Under the pieces are notes generated by a model. The model saw only the letters and a program-made list of their open reading frames with translations, did not search any database and was not told the origin of the DNA. From NCBI GenBank assembly GCA_963787415.1, contig CAWBCO010000007.1, forward strand, positions 1-64,000: 64,000 bases of DNA, written 5' to 3'. Position 1 is the stretch's first letter. Each line of letters begins with the position of its first letter. Below, piece by piece: positions 27,803 to 35,815 of the stretch. The position numbers were made by a program, and so were the translations under genes. This stretch comes from CAVUWL01 sp963787415 (GTDB lineage Bacteria; Actinomycetota; Thermoleophilia; Solirubrobacterales; 70-9).

Positions 27803-28151
27803 CGCTCTCAATCCGGACGGCACCGATCATCCACGAGGCCGATGTCGTGGTGGACTTGATCGACCGAGTGCGTGGCACGTCCTGACGTTCGTTTCGGTAG
27901 TGAAGTGAGCCATTGATCTCCCGCTTGTGAGTCAAGAGAAAGACTGAAAGACGGGCCCAATCAGTGGTCCCTGAAGCGGAGGGGCGGGAAGCTCAACGGG
28001 CCATGAAGGGGAGGCGAGCGACGCCCCAATCGAGGTGTTCGGATATTCGTGCGCTCAAACGCTGCTCCCTCATTGTGCTTCCCCACTGCGAAAGTCGCCA
28101 GCCGCGGAATATAGCGCCCTGGCTCGACCCAAACCGACGAGGAGAACCAGA
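27803..28151. other. Intergenic upstream of collagen-like gene 1
   Basis: No gene seen. GGAGAA (28141-28146) before ATG 28152 is the probable ribosome binding site. Confidence 0.4.
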
Positions 28152-28781
28152 ATGCAAAACATCCGCCGCAATCTGACCTTTTCGAATGTTGTCTCACTGC
28201 TATGTCTGTTCTTGTTGGTCGGAGGAGGCGCGGCATACGCTGCCAGCAACCTGGGTAAGAACAGCGTTGGCACCAAGCAGCTGAAGAACGGGTCGATAAC
28301 GCCGGCGAAGTTGAACAAAAGCGCGAAGAAGTCGCTCAAGGGGGCGACCGGGGCTCAGGGAGCGGTTGGACTGCAAGGCAAAGAAGGTAAGGAAGGCAAG
28401 GAAGGCCCGATCGGACCGAGCGATCTCTACAGCGCGGAAAACAACTCGGTCCTGACCTTCCCGGCTGGAGGGGGATTGAAAGAAGTCGCCTCGCTGACGC
28501 TCCCCACCGGCCAATACCTCCTAACCGGAAAGCAGACCGTCCAGACCGAGAGCGCCGGAGGCGGCGAGCTTGATTGTTTCCTCAATGTCGGCGGCGCCAA
28601 CAAGGACACCTTCTACACAACGCTCCCCAAAAGTGAAGCCACGACCCTGGTTGGAACTGCGGCAGTGACACTCTCCGGATCGACCCAAGTGATTGATCAG
28701 TGCGACGCCACCACCAACGACTTCATCCTGGGGGTAAATAGCGGCAAGCTGACGGCGCTCAAGGTAGGGACGATCCACTAA
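28152..28781 (+). CDS. Exported short collagen-like protein 1
   Basis: 209 residues from ATG 28152, with GAGGAGAA upstream. Signal/anchor segment (VVSLLCLFLLVGGGAAYA), then the lineage-typical neck GKNSVGTKQLKNGSITPAKL, a Lys-rich helix, a short Gly-x-y run (GATGAQGAVGLQGKEGKEGK, EGPIGPSD) and a C-terminal beta domain of about 125 residues with two Cys (LDCFLNVG, IDQCDATTN). The architecture resembles trimeric C1q/TNF-like fibres: the collagen run trimerises and the head binds. A second member follows 650 bases downstream. Confidence 0.75.
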   Translation: MQNIRRNLTFSNVVSLLCLFLLVGGGAAYAASNLGKNSVGTKQLKNGSITPAKLNKSAKKSLKGATGAQGAVGLQGKEGKEGKEGPIGPSDLYSAENNSVLTFPAGGGLKEVASLTLPTGQYLLTGKQTVQTESAGGGELDCFLNVGGANKDTFYTTLPKSEATTLVGTAAVTLSGSTQVIDQCDATTNDFILGVNSGKLTALKVGTIH

Positions 28782-29434
28782 CTCCTGATCCGTTCCGGGC
28801 CCCGTGCGGTGGCCTGCGGTTCGCTGCGTAGGGGCGGCTAGTTTCGCCCAGCTCGCCGCGCCTGTCAGGAGGGGAGCACAGGAATCAAAACGGCGAGGGT
28901 GAGGAGCGCCGCGAGAACAAAAGCGCCGCGCACCCCCATGAGACGGGGTTATCGATGCAATGGGGATGCTCGGTCGACGGATTGTCTGCCTAATTGATCC
29001 ATGGATCGGAACTGCAAGTGGGAGCGGCGCGGTTGCTCGACATGCGCGCAGCGCCGGCCTTCGAACTGTCGGTGGCGATGGTTGGGCAGGGAGCGACGCC
29101 GGAGGCATGAGGCATCCGCAAGCGGCTAGCATCATGAATCGTCGCACCACGCGGAGCGCCGACGTTGAGGCCCATTCGACGCTTGAGAGCGAGGGCGCGA
29201 AGGCGAGGCGCGAGTCTCAGCGCCGGGTGGCTCGGAAGGGTCACAGAAGCAGGTAGGGGAAATGACAGGAGCGCTCGATTGGTATCGAGCGCTCAAACGG
29301 GCAGGTAACCGTGCGAGCCGTGGCAGCATCAGCCGACCTCACAGCCGCGTTCGATGAGCCCGACGAGGACGGTGGGTTGGATTGTCGCCCGGAGTCTGTA
29401 TCGTCGCGCAACCCTCATCGGAAGGAGTTCGGGC
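28782..29434. other. Gene-poor stretch between the two collagen-like genes
   Basis: No convincing gene. On the minus strand, 28867-28940 reads a single hydrophobic segment (GAFVLAALLTLAVLIPVLPS, then stop), possibly the last membrane helix of a lost transporter. GGAAGGAG at 29419-29426 precedes ATG 29435. Confidence 0.35.
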
Positions 29435-30073
29435 ATGCACCCACGTAGACCGTCGCCGAGCACGATCATCGCCGTATTGGCGCTCTTCCTCGCGCTCGGA
29501 GGCACGGCCTTTGCGGCTCATCGTTACCTGATCACAAGTACCAAGCAGATCAAGCCGAGCGTCCTCAAACAGCTCAGGAGCAGACCGGGGAAGAATGGAA
29601 CCAACGGGAAGAACGGGAAGAACGGAGCGGCCGGTAAGAACGGGACCAACGGCAAGAACGGGACGAACGGCTCCCCAGGCGCCGCCGGAGCGGCAAACGG
29701 CTACACGGATCAGCATCCCGGCGCAGGGACCTACATAGTCTTGGAAGGCACCCCGTCCGTGGTCAGTCTGCTGAGCCTGCCGGCGGGCAAGTACGTGGTG
29801 CAGGCTGACGTCCACCTCGAGCAATCAAGCGCCCCTGGAGCAACGGTAACGTGTGATCTGGCCGGAGCCACGACGCCCGATGAAAGCGTCGCTGACCTTG
29901 GCGAAGGAGCCGGTGAGGTGAAACATGCCGACCTGGCGCTATCCGCACCACTGACGCTCACAAGCCCGGGAAGCGTCCTCGTGGAGTGCACGCCGGCAAC
30001 GGTGGGCAAAGTCGCGGCGGGCGCGACGATGACCGCGGTGCAGGTTACAAACCTGACCTCGACGACGAACTGA
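29435..30073 (+). CDS. Exported short collagen-like protein 2
   Basis: 212 residues from ATG 29435, with AGGAG upstream. Signal segment (TIIAVLALFLALGGTAFAA), neck (ITSTKQIKPSVLKQL), a Gly-x-Asn rich collagen-like run (GKNGTNGKNGKNGAAGKNGT, NGKNGTNGSPGAAG), then a C-terminal beta domain with two Cys (VTCDLAGAT, VECTPATVG). The head resembles that of protein 1 in length and in its Cys pair, so they are distant paralogues. The Asn in place of Pro/Hyp suggests a fold that does not need hydroxyproline. Confidence 0.75.
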   Translation: MHPRRPSPSTIIAVLALFLALGGTAFAAHRYLITSTKQIKPSVLKQLRSRPGKNGTNGKNGKNGAAGKNGTNGKNGTNGSPGAAGAANGYTDQHPGAGTYIVLEGTPSVVSLLSLPAGKYVVQADVHLEQSSAPGATVTCDLAGATTPDESVADLGEGAGEVKHADLALSAPLTLTSPGSVLVECTPATVGKVAAGATMTAVQVTNLTSTTN

Positions 30074-30094
30074 GGAGCCAGCGTTGTTGGTCCA

Positions 30095-30140
30095 GATCCG
30101 GCAGCCTCGCGGCGGACGACATCCGCGCCGCTGCCGGATC
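30095..30140. terminator. Bidirectional stem-loop between convergent genes
   Basis: GATCCGGCAGC (30095-30105) pairs perfectly with GCTGCCGGATC (30130-30140); the loop itself can form GCGGCGG/CCGCGC pairs. It lies between the converging collagen-like gene and the lipoprotein gene. Confidence 0.6.
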
Positions 30141-30175
30141 CTTGCAACGGGGTGTGTCAGTTGACCATCGCACCC

Positions 30176-31009
30176 CTAGGGAACCAGGCAGGTGATATTG
30201 GAAGTCACGGTTTGCTTTGCGTGGGCCGTCGCAGATCCAGTGCAACGCAACCCATTGGAGGTGGCCCTTAGCGAATAGGTGCCGGCCGGAACTCTGAGGA
30301 GATAACGGTTATCCGGGCCAAACGTTGACGTATGAGCCACCACTTGTCTGGAGGAGTCGGTGGCCGAAACACCGAAGGCTCGCGTCATGCAATGCCCCGG
30401 AGCGTTACACACCTTAACCTGACCGACGATTCGGGCATTGCGGGCTTGGCTTGTGCCGGTGACCGTGAAGTCTGCCGTGCCGGTGTCAAGCGGCCTGATC
30501 GCGAACTCCGGGCAGGGGGTCAGCGGTGGGCAATAAGGGCTTCGCTGCAATAACACTGTCGCCCGATAGGTTCCGCTGCACCAACCGTGAGGCGGTGGCT
30601 GAAGTGCAATCTGGTCCCGTTCACCGACCGCTCCGCTTTCAATCTTCGGCGGGAGGCTGGGCGTACACCCAGCGCCGGCACCAGGGGGTGTGGTGACATC
30701 AACGCCGTAATCCACGACGAAACCGCCCTCGTGTCCGGGCGCTTCGCGCAGAGTGAAGGCAAGCGAGAAGGAGCTGCGCCGCCCACCTTCAGCTGGGCGC
30801 ACCTGGGGGTGGGTGAGCTGACTGGTTGGGACACTCACCGATTCCGGCGATTCGGGCCTCGCCTGTGGTGGTGACACGGTGACCGTCGTGCGCGTCGCTA
30901 TAGCGCTTCCAATAATTCCACTCGACGGGCCCTGACCCTGTGCTACCGCCGCTGTTGTGCAGCCGGCGATCACCGACGAGATAAGGATGACACTACGGCG
31001 GATTCCCAC
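30176..31009 (-). CDS. Putative lipoprotein with C-terminal Cna-B-like domain
   Basis: 277 residues from GTG 31009 (VGIRRSVILISSVIAGCTTA); the IAGC sequence fits a lipobox, so the mature protein should be anchored at Cys 15. The middle (about 80-180) is a beta domain with FTLREAPGHEGGFVVDYGVD and several Cys. The C-terminal 90 residues (VGQVKVCNAPGHCM ... NRYLLRVPAGTYSLRATSNG) resemble a carboxypeptidase-regulatory / prealbumin-like fold. Role unknown; surface-exposed. Confidence 0.65.
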   Translation of the reverse strand: MGIRRSVILISSVIAGCTTAAVAQGQGPSSGIIGSAIATRTTVTVSPPQARPESPESVSVPTSQLTHPQVRPAEGGRRSSFSLAFTLREAPGHEGGFVVDYGVDVTTPPGAGAGCTPSLPPKIESGAVGERDQIALQPPPHGWCSGTYRATVLLQRSPYCPPLTPCPEFAIRPLDTGTADFTVTGTSQARNARIVGQVKVCNAPGHCMTRAFGVSATDSSRQVVAHTSTFGPDNRYLLRVPAGTYSLRATSNGLRCTGSATAHAKQTVTSNITCLVP

Positions 31010-31277
31010 GGATCGATGATAGGGGCCAATGACCTCGGGTCTTAAGGCCAAGGCGAGCGCGTTCGCCCGCCCTCCCCATCGTGCTGGGAGGCCTCCCACC
31101 CTGCGAGCCGCCGGAGTTGGCTGCTTCCCGTCGGGCGGTGATGACTCAGGAACCGTCGGCTTGAGAGTAACCGATACGAGCGCTTAGACGAGCGAGATAG
31201 CCTCGCTCGCGGGACTTTGGTCCTAACTTCGGGTGGCGAATTCCCTCCGGGGTCCAAGCTAACACCCTCGGGTTGGG

Positions 31278-31673
31278 TCACAAGTCTCTGGGTCCTTCTG
31301 TCAGCGCCTCAAGCTGATTGCGGAAGGCCGATGCCGGGTCAACCCTGGCGCCGAGGCTGCGAGCTCGCTCGGCGAGATCGCGATCGGAGGTGACCACGGT
31401 CACCTCGCCTTCGGCGAGCCAGCCATCAAGGCGACGGACGATCTCCGCGTCGGCAGAATCGCGGCCGGGATGCGGGGCCCAGGCGATCTCAATCTGCTCG
31501 GCGCGAAGTGGCTGTGAAGGCGGCTGCTCGAGGACCACCGTGAGTGGTTCCTTGGTCTCCTCGGCCCAGCGATCGAGCTGGGCGAGGAGGCGCTCGATCG
31601 CCGCAGGGCGGTCACGCCACCAGCCGTCGGGGCGGCAGCCGATCACATTCATCGCATCGATGACGCGGTGCAT
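31278..31673 (-). CDS. YacP-like NYN-domain ribonuclease
   Basis: 131 residues from ATG 31673 (MHRVIDAMNVIGCRPDGWWR), preferred over upstream starts that add a non-conserved stretch. NYN/PIN-like fold with the acidic residues in place: Asp in VIDAMNVIG, Asp/Glu in RDSADAEIVRRLDGWL and Asp in VTVVTSDRDLAERARS. Such proteins cleave RNA (B. subtilis Rae1/YacP on ribosomes). The 3' 119 bases are duplicated at 26635. Confidence 0.8.
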   Translation of the reverse strand: MHRVIDAMNVIGCRPDGWWRDRPAAIERLLAQLDRWAEETKEPLTVVLEQPPSQPLRAEQIEIAWAPHPGRDSADAEIVRRLDGWLAEGEVTVVTSDRDLAERARSLGARVDPASAFRNQLEALTEGPRDL

Positions 31674-31809
31674 GTGCGGAGAGTACGGGCAGTGCGAACT
31701 GGCCTCTGGGGTAGGACTCTCGCATCCGCTCGAACTGCTGAGCGTAGCGGTACATAGCCATACACAGCAATACGAAACGAAGGTCTCAGCTTTCAAGAGG
31801 TCGCTGGCT

Positions 31810-31945
31810 TCAGGCGACGGCGGCCGATGTGGTGTGGATCACGTCCTCGAGGCGGCAGGCAAGACAAGCGATCAGAGCCGGGTAGCCTTCGATCGGCTCG
31901 TCTTCGGTTTCCTCGCCTCAGATGAACAGGGAATCGAGACGGAGT
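31810..31945 (-). pseudogene. 3' fragment of an ArdC-like antirestriction gene
   Basis: Minus-strand reading GEETEDEPIEGYPALIACLA, then CRLEDVIHTTSAAVA and a stop, matches the C-terminal segment of the ArdC-like gene at 41299-42192 (GEGVEDEPIERYAALIDRLA, RRLKDVALAAANA). Only this end is left, after a frame break next to SIPCSS (SSIPYLA in the other copy). Confidence 0.6.
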
Positions 31946-32002
31946 TGGGTGAGTTCCTGGGCAGGGCGCAAGGCACGCCGTTGGCGTGCAGCGCGGTCGC
32001 GG

Positions 32003-33547
32003 TTAGCCTCGGCGACCCGGCTTCGGCGACAGTTCGCCGCCGCCTCCCAGGCAGGCACCGCGATGGCGACCGCACTTTTCCCCGATCCAGAGGCGTTTGT
32101 ATGCAACTGGGCCACGGAGGCCTGTCACGCCCACCGCGCGGACGCGAAAGTCGAAGACGCGAAACTTGGAATTGCCCCTTTCGATCCAGAAGCGCTCAGG
32201 GGAGCGGCAGGGCCGAAAGTCGCGGTTGACCTTGCATTCGTAGCGGCGGACCGGGGCGTTGGCGCGGAGGCGGACCTGGATGTGAAGCCTGTTCGGTATG
32301 CGAGGTAGATGGCGAGGAGAACTCGGTTCAGTCAAGCCGAACCTGAATTTTCCAATCGTGACCCTTGGGCGCTTCGGGGCGTGGAGCTGCTTCTTGCCTT
32401 CACCGATGGTGTTCTTAGCAGGGGCGGATGGTGCGGCAAAGGGGTTGGTGCTGGTGTATATCTGCCCACCGCTGCCGACCACAACGCAAAAGGATTCCGA
32501 GAGGCAGGACGCGCCGAAGAGGCCGTTGGGGTGTTCGGGGTTGAATTCTTCTGTTTCGGGCGAGTAGGGGGCCACCGCCGTGGAGGTCCAGTCTGCAGCT
32601 CCGCCGCTCGGGTCGGTCGAGGTGGAGAGGTGGCCATTGGTGTCGACGGCGATGCAGGCAGAACTCGATGCGCACGAGGTACCGGTGATGAGGACGCTGC
32701 CGCCGCCATTCCGCTGCCGCCAGCTCGACGCCTGCAGCGGGCTGGTGGAGGTGAGGAGGTTGCCTTCGTTGTTCCCGCTCAGGCAGAATCCGGGAACGCA
32801 GGAGATCGTCTGCAGGCTTCCGGAGCCGGCGGGCGTGCCGAGGTTGGTCCAAGCGGACACGCCCCCGGTGGGGTTGGTCGAGACGACGAGTTCGCCGTTG
32901 GCACCGGCGGCGACGCAGAGATTCGGCGAGCTGCATGAGATCGCCCGCAGATCGAAGGATTCGCCCAGGTCGGTTAGGTGCCAGGCTTCGGGTCCGCCGT
33001 TTGGGTCAGTGGAGGTGAGCACCTTGCCCCTATTGACCCGTCGGCCGGAGACGGCGACACAGAGGGAGGCGGTCGGGCAAGAGACGCCGTAGAGATGCGT
33101 GTTGCCGCCTTCGCTCGGGACTTCGGTGACGTTCCAGCTCGAAGCCGGCCCGGTTGGGTCGGTCGTCGAGTAGATCTGTCCCAGGATCGTGACGGCGACG
33201 CAGAGGTGGGTTGTCGGACAAGACACGCCCTGGATCTGGCGGTTTGAGATCACCGGGCCGGATGGGCTTTTGTAGGGACCTTCTCCGGCATAGATCACCT
33301 TCCACGCTCCCGCGCCGCCGGTCGGGTTGGTGGAGGAGGCGATCACATTCTGGCTGCCGGTGGCAACGCAGAGCGATTCCGAAGCACAGGAGACGTTCAG
33401 CAGGTAGAGGCTGCCGGCGAGGCCTGGCAGCTTCGCCATGGTCCAATCGGCCCCGCCCGCTGAGGCCGCCTCTGCGGATGCCGCCAGTCCCCCCAGCGCC
33501 ACAGCGCAGATAGCTGTCGCCTCGATCAGCCTGCCAAATCCCCTCAT
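32003..33547 (-). CDS. Exported seven-repeat Cys-pair propeller protein (paralogue 2)
   Basis: 514 residues from ATG 33547 (AGGGACC upstream). Signal peptide (AICAVALGGLAASAEA), then seven repeats with SC-x4/5-C cores (SCASESLCVAT, SCPTTHLCVAV, SCPTASLCVAV, SCSSPNLCVAA, SCVPGFCLSG, SCASSSACIAV, SCLSESFCVVV), separated by STDPTGG-x-W elements. A basic linker leads to the Cys-paired Ig-like module (YECKVNRDFRPCRSPERFW, then FRVRAVGVTGLRGPVAYK) and a Gly-rich basic tail. It is the same architecture as paralogue 1 at 10892-12403; the fifth repeat is shortened to C-x4-C. Confidence 0.8.
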   Translation of the reverse strand: MRGFGRLIEATAICAVALGGLAASAEAASAGGADWTMAKLPGLAGSLYLLNVSCASESLCVATGSQNVIASSTNPTGGAGAWKVIYAGEGPYKSPSGPVISNRQIQGVSCPTTHLCVAVTILGQIYSTTDPTGPASSWNVTEVPSEGGNTHLYGVSCPTASLCVAVSGRRVNRGKVLTSTDPNGGPEAWHLTDLGESFDLRAISCSSPNLCVAAGANGELVVSTNPTGGVSAWTNLGTPAGSGSLQTISCVPGFCLSGNNEGNLLTSTSPLQASSWRQRNGGGSVLITGTSCASSSACIAVDTNGHLSTSTDPSGGAADWTSTAVAPYSPETEEFNPEHPNGLFGASCLSESFCVVVGSGGQIYTSTNPFAAPSAPAKNTIGEGKKQLHAPKRPRVTIGKFRFGLTEPSSPRHLPRIPNRLHIQVRLRANAPVRRYECKVNRDFRPCRSPERFWIERGNSKFRVFDFRVRAVGVTGLRGPVAYKRLWIGEKCGRHRGACLGGGGELSPKPGRRG

Positions 33548-33837
33548 GGTCCCTCCCTTCGTCCTAGCCGAGGACTGCCCGGCTTCCAAGAACTCTAACA
33601 ACGGCCGAGCGGTGAAGTTCCCCCCTTCGCACCCACGGTGCAGCCGTCGGCTTGGTTGTGGGGAAGCCGCCTGACGTCTGGATCGGGAAGTCCGCGCAGA
33701 AACTCAACGTCAAGGCCAGGGACTGGAAACACCGGACTGTTCTCTTTTTAATTCTGTCGTTAAATCAGCTGCCTTTTTGATACGGGAGGGACAACAAGAA
33801 GAGAAGTAGGCACACAGTGCGATACCGACGGTGGATT
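33548..33837. other. Intergenic, AT-richer than its surroundings
   Basis: 33741-33780 is T-rich (TTCTCTTTTTAATTC, CTTTTTGATAC) and may serve as terminator or promoter region for the flanking minus-strand genes. A plus-strand run near 33655-33735 looks somewhat coding (GKPPDVWIGKSAQKLNVKAR) but is too short to call. Confidence 0.3.
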
Positions 33838-34542
33838 TCAGTGTGGCGGTGTTGCGATCCCAGTACGGTAGGCATAATTGACCGCCTGCGCGCGGTCACG
33901 GAGGTCGGCCTTAGCGAACAGGTGATTGACATGGGACTTGATCGTTGCTGGGCTGACGACGAGCCGCTCTGCGATCTCGGCGTTGGTCAGTCCCTCGGCG
34001 ATCAGCGCGAGCACCTCCGCCTCACGTGGTGTGAGGTCGTCGGGTAGCTCCGGAGTTACGGCTGCGCTCGGATCTCCGTGAGCTGCTCCCTCGCTCGCAA
34101 GCGCTGTCACCACGTGGTGCTGCACGGAGGGATCGAGCGCGGCATCACCGGCTGCGACCGTGTGAATCGCCGTGCGGATGTCCTCGCCGCTGGCGTCCTT
34201 TGTGAGATAGCCGCGCGCGCCCGCGCGCAGCGCCCCAAGTACGCTCTCATCGTCAGCGTAGGTGGTGAGCGCGATCACACGCACGTCTGGGTGGCGCTCG
34301 CGCAGGAATCGGGTCGCTTCGATCCCGTCCAGGTGTGGCATCCGCAGGTCCATCAGCACGACCTGCGGCTGGTGCTCGTCGCAGAGCGCCAGCGCCTCCT
34401 CGCCATCTGACGCGCTGGCCACGAGCTCGATGCCGTCCAGGAGGCTAATCATGGTGGCGAGACTTTCCCGCACGAGCCGCTGGTCGTCGGCGAGTAAAAC
34501 GCGGACCGACCTGCGATCTGGTTGCGGCTCAATCGCGCTCAT
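33838..34542 (-). CDS. NarL/LuxR-family response regulator
   Basis: 234 residues. Receiver domain (VRVLLADDQRLVRESLATMI; phospho-Asp in VVLMDLRMPHLDG, about residue 66; Lys in GYLTKDASG) and C-terminal LuxR HTH (LTPREAEVLALIAEGLTNAE, IAERLVVSPATIKSHVNHLF). The start overlaps the kinase stop (ATGA), so both are translated together. It most likely acts on the divergent ABC transporter, through the repeated GTGGGT sites at 35704-35809. Confidence 0.9.
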   Translation of the reverse strand: MSAIEPQPDRRSVRVLLADDQRLVRESLATMISLLDGIELVASASDGEEALALCDEHQPQVVLMDLRMPHLDGIEATRFLRERHPDVRVIALTTYADDESVLGALRAGARGYLTKDASGEDIRTAIHTVAAGDAALDPSVQHHVVTALASEGAAHGDPSAAVTPELPDDLTPREAEVLALIAEGLTNAEIAERLVVSPATIKSHVNHLFAKADLRDRAQAVNYAYRTGIATPPH

Positions 34543-35702
34543 GTCGGCAGTCGCAGCTCGATACGGAAGCCATTGTCCGTCGGCTCGGCGAGCAGCTCAC
34601 CGCCGAGCAGCGCCGCGCGCTCGCGCATCCCCGTTAGGCCATAGCCAGTGCCTGCGAGCGCGAGCGGGGCAGGCGGGGGTCTGCCGTCGCCTGCGCGATC
34701 TTCGACGACCAGCACGGTGCTTTGGGGGAGGTAGGAGAGCTCTATCTCCACGCGTTCTGGCGCGGCATGGCGACGCACGTTAGTCAGCGCCTCCTGGGCT
34801 GTTCGATAGAGGGCAAGTCGGGCGTCGGGGGCGAGCTCGCGCGGCTCGCCCCGTACCTCGACGGCCACCGGCAGGCCGCTCTGCTCTCCGAACGCATCGG
34901 CGAGCAGCCCGATGCGTTCGGGCCCTGGCAGCTCATCGCCGCGGGCAGCTGCGATCGCGCGGTGCGCGTCCGCCAGCCCGCTGGCAGCGAGCTGGTGCGC
35001 CTGGTCGATCGCGCGCGTGACCTCATCGTCGACACCACGGTCGGCGGCGAGAAGGCGAGTGCTCTCGAGCTGTAGCGCCAGTGCCGAGAGGGAATGAGCG
35101 AGCACGTCGTGCATCTCGCGGGCGAGACGGCCGCGCTCGACGGTGCGCGCCTCCGCAGCCCGCGACTCGGCCAATACGTCGCCTTGCTCGCGCAGCCGGC
35201 GCATTAGCCGCACCACCAGGAAGATCAGGACGGCGTTGATTAGCGACGACAGCGACCCGCCGTACCCAGCCAGCAGCGAGACGGTGAGGAGCACCGCAAG
35301 TGAGCAGGCAACCGTCAGGGCGCCAGGCAAACGCTCGAGCCGCACTGCGGCCACGATCGCGACGAAGATCGGACCCGCCGTCCAGATGCCGTGCGGCTGC
35401 ACGATGGCGAGCACCGCCGCAGCCGCCGTCATGGCGAGGAGCGCGGCGACCCGACGCCGCGCGGAGAGGTCCCCCCTCTGTGGCTGAGCGCTGATAGCGG
35501 CGGCGGCGCATGCAAGCGTCGCCGCAAGGATTACCGCGCCGCGGCCGTGCAGTCCGGGATGAGGCTGGCTCGTAAACGTCTCAACAAGAAAAACCACCAG
35601 GTACGCAGTAGCGAAGCAGCGCAAAATGATCGCCTCCGCGGGCGCACGCGTCTCGCTCTGGCCGAACCTGCTGCCGGTGAACCATCTGTAGATCGCACGC
35701 AT
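34539..35702 (-). CDS. NarL-type sensor histidine kinase
   Basis: 387 residues. N-terminal half: about five or six membrane segments (AYLVVFLVETFTS, AVILAATLACAAAAISA, AALLAMTAAAAVLAIV, GALTVACSLAVLLTVSLLAG, LINAVLILLVVRL-like). Then the HisKA_3 dimerisation helix with the phospho-His (RLAREMHDVLAHSLSALALQ) and a HATPase domain (TAQEALTNVRRHA, GTGYGLTGMRERAALLGG). DesK/LiaS-like; the signal is probably membrane or cell-envelope related, since it faces an export ABC system. Confidence 0.88.
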   Translation of the reverse strand: MRAIYRWFTGSRFGQSETRAPAEAIILRCFATAYLVVFLVETFTSQPHPGLHGRGAVILAATLACAAAAISAQPQRGDLSARRRVAALLAMTAAAAVLAIVQPHGIWTAGPIFVAIVAAVRLERLPGALTVACSLAVLLTVSLLAGYGGSLSSLINAVLIFLVVRLMRRLREQGDVLAESRAAEARTVERGRLAREMHDVLAHSLSALALQLESTRLLAADRGVDDEVTRAIDQAHQLAASGLADAHRAIAAARGDELPGPERIGLLADAFGEQSGLPVAVEVRGEPRELAPDARLALYRTAQEALTNVRRHAAPERVEIELSYLPQSTVLVVEDRAGDGRPPPAPLALAGTGYGLTGMRERAALLGGELLAEPTDNGFRIELRLPT

Positions 35703-35703
35703 C

Positions 35704-35809
35704 GTGGGTCGTCAACGATAGGCGGCTCGCAGGCATGTGTCATCGACCGGTGGGTGGAGCTTGAGCGCCCGATTCTCCACCCACGGGTGCAGGCCGAAGT
35801 TCGACCCAC
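35704..35809. promoter_or_regulatory. Nested inverted repeats between kinase operon and ABC operon
   Basis: Outer pair: GTGGGTCG (35704-35711) and CGACCCAC (35802-35809). Inner pair: GTGGGTGGAG (35750-35759) and CTCCACCCAC (35775-35784), 10-base perfect arms with a 15-base spacer. All four half-sites share GTGGGT. They fill the divergent promoter region and suit binding of the NarL-type regulator or another dimer. Confidence 0.65.
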
Positions 35810-35815
35810 TGGCCG

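Noticed and set aside
33655..33735. Plus-strand coding-like run (DVWIGKSAQKLNVKARDW)
   Set aside because: Too short, no start or neighbour in frame, no family recognised.
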